NCBI GenBank assembly: GCA_003229915.1 | Contig: QIGA01000082.1 | Coordinates: forward strand, 1 to 12,636 | From: Chloroflexota bacterium | Lineage (GTDB): Bacteria; Chloroflexota; Dehalococcoidia; SZUA-161 | Reading direction: 5' to 3' | DNA: 12,636 nt | Part shown: one piece after another, positions 6,361 to 12,636 of the stretch | How positions within the stretch are numbered: the stretch's first letter is position 1 | Layout: the number at the start of each line of letters is the position of its first letter | Program-made: the position numbers and the translations under genes | Notes under the pieces: generated by a model | What the model saw: the letters and a program-made list of their open reading frames with translations, nothing else | Told to the model about the DNA's origin: nothing | Database searches by the model: none

Positions 6361-7797
6361 CTATGGGAACATGGCGACCGCGTTCTCGGCCAAGCGCAAC
6401 ACAAGCCAGGGATATACGCCCAGGACTAAGACGCCAATCGAGGCAATGGCTAGAGAGATACGCAAGGGAATGGATGAGGGAATAGGTTCTTCGGATGTCG
6501 GCTCGTTGACGTACATCACTTTGACCACCCTCAGATAGTAATAGGCGGAGATGACGGAATTTAGTGCCGCGATTAGCACCAGCCAGAGCAAGTCTTGTTG
6601 AATGGCGGCATTGAAGATGAAAAACTTGGCCATGAATCCCACTGCGGGGGGGATGCCTATTAGCGAGATGAGAGAGAATGCCAGAGCAAAGGAGATCACC
6701 GGTGACCTCCTAGCCATGCCCGAATAGTCAGCGATTTCATCGCTGCCGATCTTGTTGGAAATGGCTATGATGGCAATGAAAGCGCCCAAATTGGCCAGGG
6801 CGTACCCAGCAAGGAAGAAGAGTACCCCGCTTTGGCCAAGTGTGCCTATGGCAGCCAACCCTACCATGAGAAAGCCGGCGTGAGCGATACTGGAGTATCC
6901 CAGCATCCGCTTGATATTGCTCTGTGCAATAGCGACCACGTTGCCAATGGTCATTGATATGGCGCCGAGCACCGCGAAGATCATTGCCCAGTCGGCGCTT
7001 ATTTCAGCGATGCCGAAGGCTGTATAGAATACCCTCAGAATAACCGCGATGCCGGCCGCTTTGCTCGCCACGGAGAGAAATGCGGTGATTGGAGTTGGCG
7101 CGCCTTCGTAGACATCGGGAACCCACATCTGGAAAGGTACCGAAGCGATCTTGAAACCGAAACCAGCAATCAATAGAACTATGCCGAAGAGGAGCGCTGG
7201 GCTATCCCATAGCTGGCCTCCGGAAACGAGTGCGCCGACTTTATCGGCGATCTGGTCGAGGTGTGTAGTGCCGGTGATTCCGAAGACAAAAGCCATCCCA
7301 AGCAGCAAGACCGCTGAGCTTATCGCGCCCAGAATCATGTATTTGAGGCCGGCTTCACTCGATTTGGGATCTTTGAGGAAAGAAACCAGGGCATACAGGG
7401 AGATGCTTGCGAGCTCCAGAGCAATGTATATTGATATTAGTTCGCCAGTGGAGCCCATCAGCATCAGTCCTCCCGCTGAGAGGAGGATCAAGGCATAGTA
7501 TTCGCCCTGGAATCGCGCGAATTTACGGGCATAGTCCATCGAGGAGAGAATGACTAGGCTGGTGATGCCAAGTATGAGGAACTTGAAGAACAGGCTGAAG
7601 TTGTCTACTACCAACATGCCGCTGAACGAAGCCTGATTCTCGCCCCATAGTGCGATCGTGAACGCGATTGGGATTATCAAGCCAAACACGCTGATCGCAG
7701 CCAGTACCTTCTTCTGCTGGATGAAGAGATCGAGCAGAATAACTGTCAAAGCGATCCCGACGAGGCTCAACTCAGGAGACAGGAGCCAAAAGTTCAA
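6361..7797 (-). CDS. nuoN: NADH-quinone oxidoreductase subunit N
   Basis: NuoN is an antiporter-like, multi-pass membrane subunit that forms one of the proton channels of complex I. The 478-residue protein is hydrophobic throughout. It keeps the key charged residues of the family: Glu128 (YIALELASISLYAL), Lys152 (AGLKYMILGAISSAVLLLG), Lys216 (GFGFKIASVPFQMWVPDVYE) and Lys246 (LSVASKAAG). The only sensible start is TTG 7797, with GGGGGGAAG directly upstream; no in-frame ATG occurs before residue 61. It follows the NUDIX gene by 15 nt. It is the last subunit gene of the cluster, as in most nuo operons. Confidence 0.96.
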   Translation of the reverse strand: MNFWLLSPELSLVGIALTVILLDLFIQQKKVLAAISVFGLIIPIAFTIALWGENQASFSGMLVVDNFSLFFKFLILGITSLVILSSMDYARKFARFQGEYYALILLSAGGLMLMGSTGELISIYIALELASISLYALVSFLKDPKSSEAGLKYMILGAISSAVLLLGMAFVFGITGTTHLDQIADKVGALVSGGQLWDSPALLFGIVLLIAGFGFKIASVPFQMWVPDVYEGAPTPITAFLSVASKAAGIAVILRVFYTAFGIAEISADWAMIFAVLGAISMTIGNVVAIAQSNIKRMLGYSSIAHAGFLMVGLAAIGTLGQSGVLFFLAGYALANLGAFIAIIAISNKIGSDEIADYSGMARRSPVISFALAFSLISLIGIPPAVGFMAKFFIFNAAIQQDLLWLVLIAALNSVISAYYYLRVVKVMYVNEPTSEEPIPSSIPLRISLAIASIGVLVLGVYPWLVLRLAENAVAMFP

Positions 7798-7805
7798 TTA
7801 CTTCC

Positions 7806-7818
7806 CCCCAAACTAAAC
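7806..7818. repeat. Direct repeat, left copy, flanking the NUDIX gene
   Basis: CCCCAAACTAAAC here and CCCCAAACTAACC at 8247-8259 differ at one of 13 positions. Each copy holds a gene's stop codon and the ribosome site of the next gene. Together they bracket the whole NUDIX gene. Confidence 0.6.
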
Positions 7819-8241
7819 TATGTTCGCTATCTGGAATAATTTCCGCGTATCCTCGTGCAAGTCCTCCCAGATGCTGGGAATTTCCTTGCGGGGAACCCAG
7901 CGCGCTTCGCCGATGTCGCTGTCAGGCTTGAGATCCCCGTTGCTTATCTCAGCCAGGTAGTCAATATAGATAACGTGCAACTTGGTTTGGCCTTCCGACT
8001 CCACGATCCGCTCGAAGGGAACAAGCGGGGTAGTCAACCTTATCTCCAGATTAGTTTCTTCCTTTACCTCTCGCTTTATGCCATCTTCGATTCTTTCGCC
8101 CAACTCCAGCTTGCCGCCTGGGCAAATCCATTTCCCCTGCCAAAATCCTCCCCTCTCCGGTCGGTGTTTGACCAAAAGCACCCTATCACTGTCATCCTTT
8201 ATCACTGCGCCTACCGCTACCATTATCTCCTTTGCTGCCAT
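7813..8241 (-). CDS. NUDIX hydrolase (MutT-like)
   Basis: The NUDIX box G-x5-E-x7-R-E-U-x-E-E is complete at residues 43-65: GKLELGE, seven residues, then REVKEETNL. Asn stands in place of the usual Gly near the end. Upstream, VGAVIKDDSDRVLLVKHRP and FWQGKWICPGG are typical of MutT-like members that hydrolyse nucleoside diphosphate-linked compounds using Mg. The 142-residue length is normal. The substrate cannot be read from the sequence; NADH-type, 8-oxo-dGTP or other nucleotides are possible. The ATG at 8241 lies 12 nt after the nuoM stop with GGGG upstream, so the gene is co-transcribed with nuo genes. A NUDIX gene between nuoM and nuoN is unusual, and near-identical short repeats flank it. 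Confidence 0.93.
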   Translation of the reverse strand: MAAKEIMVAVGAVIKDDSDRVLLVKHRPERGGFWQGKWICPGGKLELGERIEDGIKREVKEETNLEIRLTTPLVPFERIVESEGQTKLHVIYIDYLAEISNGDLKPDSDIGEARWVPRKEIPSIWEDLHEDTRKLFQIANIV

Positions 8242-8246
8242 AGCAT

Positions 8247-8259
8247 CCCCAAACTAACC
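8247..8259. repeat. Direct repeat, right copy, flanking the NUDIX gene
   Basis: CCCCAAACTAACC spans the nuoM stop codon and the start of the NUDIX ribosome site. It matches the copy at 7806-7818 at 12 of 13 positions, the first 11 being identical. Confidence 0.6.
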
Positions 8260-9753
8260 CCAACGGCTGAATAAAGGACCGATTACGTCCAGAAGCAATT
8301 TGGGATAGATGCCGAACAGCATTATCAACGCGATGAAGGCGAAGATATAGGCCTTCTCCATGTTGCTGGCATCTCCCACGCCATCGTACCGCTCCTTAGG
8401 TTCTCTATAGAAGACCCTTTCCAGCATCCACAGAATGTAGCCCGCGCCCACCACTATCCCGAGTATTGCCAGAACGGTGTAAGTTTGAATACTGGAAACA
8501 ACAGTGCTGCCCCAACTGCCCACGAAGACCGTGAACTCAGCGGCAAAGCCGATGGTGGTTGGCAACCCCAGCGCAGCCAGGCCAGCGATGCTGAAAACTA
8601 CAGTGATAACAGGCATTTGCTTCGCCAATCCGCCAAGCAAAGGTATCTGACGTTGATGGGTCTTATCGTAGATCAACCCCACCAGGGCGAACAAAAGCCC
8701 GGTGATGAGCCCGTGGCTGAACATTTGAAGTGTGGCTCCAGTGAGACTGAGTTGGCTCAAGGCGAAAATCCCCAATAGCACGAAACCCATGTGGCTGACT
8801 GAGCTATACGCGATCATCCTCTTCAAATCGGTCTGTCTCATGGTCGCTGCTGCACCATAGAGCACGCTTACCACAGCGAAAGCAACCAGGATCGTAGCAT
8901 AATCCTCAGCCACCCCAGGAACGATACCCCCGTCGCCGAAGCCAGCCACCAGGCGGATCATCCCATACGCACCCATCTTAAGCAGTACTCCCGCCAGCAT
9001 CACGCTCACCGCTGTGGGGGCGTCGGTGTGGGCATCAGGAAGCCATGTGTGCAGTGGCACAACAGGTAGCTTGATGGCGAATGCAACGAAGATGAGGAAG
9101 AATATCGACGCTAAAGGTATGACTGGTGTCAACCACTCAGCACCGCCGCTAGCGATAGCCACCATGCTGAAAGTATGCTCAGGCCCTGGGGTAGAGAAAT
9201 AGAGGGCGAGTATCCCGGCCAGCATAAACGCGCTACCAAAGAGAGTATAGATTACGAACTTAGTAGCAGAGTATGTTCTCCTTCCACCACCCCAGATGGA
9301 AATCAACATGTACATGGGGATAAGCTCCATCTCCCAGAAGAGGAAGAAGAGCAGAAAGTCTAACGAGAGGAAGACGCCCAGGATACCGGTCTCCAGGATG
9401 AGAAGCCAGACGAAGTATTCCTTCACCCTGATGTTGATCTTCCACGACACGAATACGACAACGAATCCGAGGAAAGTGGTGAGTATTACCATTGGCAGGC
9501 TCAGGCCATCGATGCCAAGGTAATACCTTGCTCCTAATGACTCAATCCACACATACTTTTCGACAAACTGGAGGCCGACGCCGCGGTCGAACATGACAAA
9601 CAATGCCAACGAGAGGGCAAAGGCGACGAAGGTGAACAAAGCTGCCGTTATCCTGGCCGTCCTCGCCTCTTTTATCAGCAGGCCGATGACAATAGCTCCC
9701 GCCGCGGGGAGGAAGAGGATTACCGAAAGATAAGGAAAGCTCTCTGTGCTCAA
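8254..9753 (-). CDS. nuoM: NADH-quinone oxidoreductase subunit M
   Basis: NuoM is an antiporter-like, proton-translocating membrane subunit of complex I. Its 499 residues are of family length. Conserved features are Glu141 in LFFLFWEMELIPMYML, Lys228 before LPVVPLHTWLPDAHTDAPTA, Lys259 in VMLAGVLLKMGAYGMIR, and DLKRMIAYSSVSHMGFV. The start is TTG 9753: an in-frame TAG lies five codons upstream and no ATG exists near the N-terminus. GGAG precedes the TTG by 9 nt. It follows nuoL by 25 nt in the canonical L-M-N order, but the NUDIX gene separates it from nuoN. Confidence 0.97.
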   Translation of the reverse strand: MSTESFPYLSVILFLPAAGAIVIGLLIKEARTARITAALFTFVAFALSLALFVMFDRGVGLQFVEKYVWIESLGARYYLGIDGLSLPMVILTTFLGFVVVFVSWKINIRVKEYFVWLLILETGILGVFLSLDFLLFFLFWEMELIPMYMLISIWGGGRRTYSATKFVIYTLFGSAFMLAGILALYFSTPGPEHTFSMVAIASGGAEWLTPVIPLASIFFLIFVAFAIKLPVVPLHTWLPDAHTDAPTAVSVMLAGVLLKMGAYGMIRLVAGFGDGGIVPGVAEDYATILVAFAVVSVLYGAAATMRQTDLKRMIAYSSVSHMGFVLLGIFALSQLSLTGATLQMFSHGLITGLLFALVGLIYDKTHQRQIPLLGGLAKQMPVITVVFSIAGLAALGLPTTIGFAAEFTVFVGSWGSTVVSSIQTYTVLAILGIVVGAGYILWMLERVFYREPKERYDGVGDASNMEKAYIFAFIALIMLFGIYPKLLLDVIGPLFSRWG

Positions 9754-9778
9754 AGCTACTAGCTCCTATATAGAGTTT

Positions 9779-11728
9779 CTATTTATAAACGAACCAGACG
9801 AGCATGATAGTCAGGATGCCCAGCACAATTGCTAATCCGTACGATTGAAGCTGACCTGTTTGCAGCCTGCGAAAACCGCTGCCCGCGAGCACTGTGACAT
9901 TGGCCAAACCATTGACGATACCATCGACCACATAGGTGTCAACTGTTTGTATTACGTAGAAGAGACCACGGTGCAGCACCCGAACCACAAAGATACGCTC
10001 ATAAAGCTCGTCCATGTAGTATTTGCGAGATAACAGTGTATACAACGGAGCGAATGTTTGGCTCACCTTCTCTGGCGAAATCCACCTGGCGCTATACATT
10101 GCATAGGCGAGCATAATCCCTGCCAGGGCTATTGTCAGCGAAATCAGGGGCAGTGGTTCCTCTCCGACATTGGTAAATACGTCGAAGAAACCGTGCGCGT
10201 ATCCACCAAGATACTCAAAGGCCCCTCCTGCCCAAAAGGCCCATCCAGCGCCAATGGCAAACAGAGCCAGGATTACCATCGGAAAGACCATAACCAGAGG
10301 TGATTCGTGGGGCTCGCCGTGGCCATGGCCACCGTGACCAGGGCTCTGTTCACCACCCCTGTACTTCCCCCCAAACGTCATAAACACTACCCTGAACATA
10401 TAGAAGGCGGTCATGAACACGGTTATGATTGCCAGCCAGAATAGGACTGGCGTATACTCCCATGCCCTGAGTATAATCCCGTCTTTACTCCAGAAGCCAG
10501 CGAGTGGCCAGATGCCGGAGAGGGAAAGTGCGCCGATAAGAAAGGTGACAAACGTCCATGGCATGTATTTGCGCAGCCCTCCCATCAGCCTCATATCGAA
10601 GGTGCCACCGCTAGCATGGCTAACGCTACCTGCTCCCAAGAATAGAAGGCACTTGAAAAATGCGTTAGTGAACAGGTGGAACATGCCTACCGCTATAGCC
10701 AGCCAGATGAACTCCTCGCCCAATTCCCCTTGGGCTATACCTACGCCGACCGCGCCCAGGCCGAGCATCATATAGCCCAACTGGCTGATCGTGGAGTATG
10801 CGAGTACCCTCTTGATGTCGTTCATCACCAGGCCCATGCTGGCAGCGAAGATGGCTGTGACACCGCCGATGACTGCTACGAACATTATGGCAGTCTCGGA
10901 GCTAACGAATATGGGCAAGGTGCGCGCGACCAGATAGACGCCGGCGGCAACCATAGTAGCAGCGTGGATCAGTGAACTGACAGGTGTGGGGCCTTCCATG
11001 GCGTCGGGAAGCCAGGTGTGCAGTGGGAATTGCGCTGACTTACCTACCGCGCCAGAGAATATCCCCAGCGCCGCCAGCGTGAGTGCTGTGCCGCCGATAA
11101 CGCCAAGCATGGCCAATTCGTTGAGCTCAGCGATGTTGAAGGTGCCAGCGGTGAAGTAGAGAATAAGGATGCCAATAAGGAATCCGAAGTCACCGAAGCG
11201 GGTGACGATGAAAGCCTTCTTGGCAGCGGCCGCTGCAGATGGTTTGTGGAACCAGAAACCTATGAGAAGGTAAGAACCTAGGCCAACCCCCTCCCAGAAT
11301 ACGTAGACTAACAGCAGGTTGGAGGCGAGTACAAGTCCCAGCATTGATGCCGTGAACAACGACATAAAGGCGAAATAGCGGTGGTATCCGGGGTCGCCGC
11401 GCATATATCCCTGCGAATAGATTTGGACCAGCAAGCTGACCCCGGTCACTACGATGAGCATTATCGCCGTGAGCCTGTCTGCCACAAAGCCCAGGTTAAT
11501 CTTGAAATCACCGACCGCTGCCCATTCTATAGTGCTTCCGATAGGGAATTGGTCAGAACTGGTCAATACCCAGATCGAGAGACCGAGGGCGGCGGTGAGG
11601 CAACTGATGATGGTATAACCGCTGAGCTTGGGATAGTTGTTGAAGAAGGGCCTCAGGATCAGGCCGATGAACACTAATGAGAACAATGGCAGCAGAAAGA
11701 TAGCCCATAGAACAGTAGTCGGCAGCAT
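9779..11728 (-). CDS. nuoL: NADH-quinone oxidoreductase subunit L
   Basis: NuoL is the distal proton-pumping subunit of complex I, with a long lateral helix running along the membrane arm. The 649-residue protein shows Glu146 (VFWEGVGLGSYLLIGFW), Lys230 just before SAQFPLHTWLPDAMEGPTPV, DIKRVLAYSTISQLGYM, Lys359 (AFFKCLLFLGAGSVSHA) and Lys415 (GFWSKDGIIL). A His-rich loop, GHGGHGHGEPHESP (464-477), occurs in many NuoL proteins and may bind metal. The C-terminal part (about 525-649) fits the lateral helix and last anchor segment. The ATG directly follows the TAG of the small upstream ORF (TAGATG). GAGGAAG (11735-11741) serves as the ribosome site from inside that ORF. Confidence 0.97.
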   Translation of the reverse strand: MLPTTVLWAIFLLPLFSLVFIGLILRPFFNNYPKLSGYTIISCLTAALGLSIWVLTSSDQFPIGSTIEWAAVGDFKINLGFVADRLTAIMLIVVTGVSLLVQIYSQGYMRGDPGYHRYFAFMSLFTASMLGLVLASNLLLVYVFWEGVGLGSYLLIGFWFHKPSAAAAAKKAFIVTRFGDFGFLIGILILYFTAGTFNIAELNELAMLGVIGGTALTLAALGIFSGAVGKSAQFPLHTWLPDAMEGPTPVSSLIHAATMVAAGVYLVARTLPIFVSSETAIMFVAVIGGVTAIFAASMGLVMNDIKRVLAYSTISQLGYMMLGLGAVGVGIAQGELGEEFIWLAIAVGMFHLFTNAFFKCLLFLGAGSVSHASGGTFDMRLMGGLRKYMPWTFVTFLIGALSLSGIWPLAGFWSKDGIILRAWEYTPVLFWLAIITVFMTAFYMFRVVFMTFGGKYRGGEQSPGHGGHGHGEPHESPLVMVFPMVILALFAIGAGWAFWAGGAFEYLGGYAHGFFDVFTNVGEEPLPLISLTIALAGIMLAYAMYSARWISPEKVSQTFAPLYTLLSRKYYMDELYERIFVVRVLHRGLFYVIQTVDTYVVDGIVNGLANVTVLAGSGFRRLQTGQLQSYGLAIVLGILTIMLVWFVYK

Positions 11729-11917
11729 CTAAATCTTCCTCAGAATGTCCTCGATGAGATGTTTTTTAAGTTCCGGCACAAGAACACGGTAGCTTGACTT
11801 CTCGCCTGCGCCGAGCTTCTCAGGCAGGATCCTGGAGGGAATCCCTTCAGCCTCGAAGAGCTCCTTCCACATCTCGGCTATTATCAGGTTCGGCGCGATT
11901 CTTATTTCCGTCCACAT
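11729..11917 (-). CDS. Small protein resembling DUF2007 (putative signal-transducing protein family)
   Basis: This 62-residue soluble protein lies between nuoK and nuoL. The pattern IAPNLIIAEMWKELFEAEGIPSRI, then a Gly/Ser turn, then YRVLVPELKKHLIEDIL resembles DUF2007 proteins (a strand, an A-E-x-x-K-x-x-LE-x-x-GIP helix, then VLVPE). No Cys, His cluster or membrane segment is present. The ATG at 11917 has a poor ribosome site, 30 nt after the nuoK stop. Its TAG abuts the nuoL ATG, so translation of the two is probably coupled. The function is unknown; a regulatory or assembly role in complex I is conceivable from position only. Confidence 0.7.
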   Translation of the reverse strand: MWTEIRIAPNLIIAEMWKELFEAEGIPSRILPEKLGAGEKSSYRVLVPELKKHLIEDILRKI

Positions 11918-11947
11918 TGGTCAGACACCCAAGTGATGTCCCTTTTA

Positions 11948-12265
11948 TTAGCCCCGCATCAAGTCCGCCTGCTCGACATCCACGCTCCGGCGGTTTCTGT
12001 AGATCGTGATTATTATTGCCAGCCCCACCGCCGCTTCAGCGGCAGCAACGGTCATAATGAAGATTGCGAAAACCTGACCGGTGAGAACTACCGTGTCTGG
12101 CATCAGATAGCGTGAGAACGCGACCATAGCGATGTTCACTGCGTTGAGCATGATCTCGATGCACATCAAGATCACCACAGCGTTGCGTTTAGCCAGCGCT
12201 CCGTATAGGCCAATAGAGAACAGAATTGCTGAAAGTATCAGATAGTGCTCGATTCCAAGGCTCAT
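11948..12265 (-). CDS. nuoK: NADH-quinone oxidoreductase subunit K
   Basis: NuoK is a three-helix membrane subunit of complex I, homologous to MrpC. Its 105 residues are the usual length. The two conserved intramembrane glutamates are present: Glu37 in VILMCIEIMLNAVNIA and Glu77 in TVAAAEAAVGLAI. The N-terminus with HYLILSAILFSIGLYG and the cytoplasmic KRNAV loop are canonical. The ATG lies 2 nt after the nuoJ stop, which indicates translational coupling. It ends with TAA. Confidence 0.97.
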   Translation of the reverse strand: MSLGIEHYLILSAILFSIGLYGALAKRNAVVILMCIEIMLNAVNIAMVAFSRYLMPDTVVLTGQVFAIFIMTVAAAEAAVGLAIIITIYRNRRSVDVEQADLMRG

Positions 12266-12267
12266 CG

Positions 12268-12636
12268 TTAGTCTTTCTCCTTGTGCCTCACCAGCACCAC
12301 TGCTCCGATCAGCGCCGCCAGCAGGAGCACAGACGCTATCTCAAAGGGAAGTACAAACCCGCCATCTGGATCGAAAAGGGCTCTGGCAATGTAGCTGGTG
12401 GTTGACTCATCAAGGGGCATTTTCACTATCTCGGGCACATCAGAAACGGTGGCCCAGTCGGTAGCCACAACGACTCCTACCATAGTTGCCAGCACCAGCA
12501 GCGCAAGTAGAAGTGCGGGGCCGCTGATTCTATTGAAAGAATTGCCACTCTGCAGATCGCGGGTGAGCATGATAGCGAAGATGAGAAGTACCCCGATGGC
12601 GCCGGCGTAGATCAAAACCTGCACAGCCGCCAGGAA
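12268..12636 (-). CDS. nuoJ: NADH-quinone oxidoreductase subunit J, 5' end outside window
   Basis: NuoJ is a membrane subunit of complex I located near the quinone-linked E-channel. The frame is open to the window edge (FLAAVQVLIYAGAIGVLLIF), so the N-terminal part is missing and 122 codons are visible. The segment AAVQVLIYAGAIGVLLIFAIML is a strongly conserved NuoJ helix. The GTG inside it is not the true start. A second hydrophobic block (ALLLALLVLATMVGVVVA) and a final one (FEIASVLLLAALIGAVVLV, ending in a basic RHKEKD tail) are typical. Confidence 0.94.
   Translation of the reverse strand, partial: FLAAVQVLIYAGAIGVLLIFAIMLTRDLQSGNSFNRISGPALLLALLVLATMVGVVVATDWATVSDVPEIVKMPLDESTTSYIARALFDPDGGFVLPFEIASVLLLAALIGAVVLVRHKEKD

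Noticed and set aside
9260..9523. Several 60-80 codon frames opposite or out of frame within nuoM
   Set aside because: They are shadows of a long, highly conserved membrane protein gene and have no independent support.
10290..10345. His-rich stretch in NuoL as a novel metal-binding insertion
   Set aside because: Gly/His-rich loops ending in HESP are common in NuoL proteins, so this is ordinary variation.

Overview
The window looks like part of a bacterial chromosome, most plausibly an uncultured anaerobic Chloroflexota (Dehalococcoidia-like). This assignment is an inference, based on the complex I layout, the non-ATG starts, the interspersed short palindromic repeats and a radical SAM gene of the archaeal tetraether-synthase family. 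No rRNA, tRNA, CRISPR array or recognisable transposase was seen. Nearly all genes lie on the minus strand.

Layout from left to right. (1) At 1-489 (+) is the 3' part of a polyprenyl synthetase gene. (2) At 486-553 a twin-hairpin element separates it from a convergent minus-strand operon and supplies the stop codons of both flanking genes. (3) At 550-5500 (-), read from right to left, are dnaX, ebfC, recR, a Tes-like radical SAM gene and recO. They are tightly spaced and follow a good sigma70-type promoter at 5554-5582. Two of the five genes are broken as written: dnaX has a frameshift just before the Walker A motif, and recO has an in-frame amber codon 28 codons before its family-typical end. 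(4) At 5501-5803 is an intergenic repeat island with several palindromes inside a possible pair of terminal inverted repeats. (5) At 5804-12636 (-), in transcription order, are nuoJ (cut by the window edge), nuoK, a 62-residue ORF resembling DUF2007, nuoL, nuoM, a NUDIX hydrolase, nuoN and, after a gap with its own candidate promoter, ybeY.

The Nuo genes encode the membrane arm of respiratory complex I, which carries proton translocation and quinone interaction. NuoL, NuoM and NuoN keep the conserved Glu and Lys residues of the pump channels. The dnaX-ebfC-recR-recO genes cover the clamp loader, a nucleoid protein and RecFOR gap repair. The radical SAM gene is the outlier of that operon: its family includes the enzyme that joins lipid chains into membrane-spanning tetraethers.

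The items most worth a second look are the Tes-like gene inside a repair operon, the interrupted recO and dnaX reading frames, the NUDIX gene set between near-identical 13-bp repeats inside the nuo operon, and the intergenic palindromic elements.
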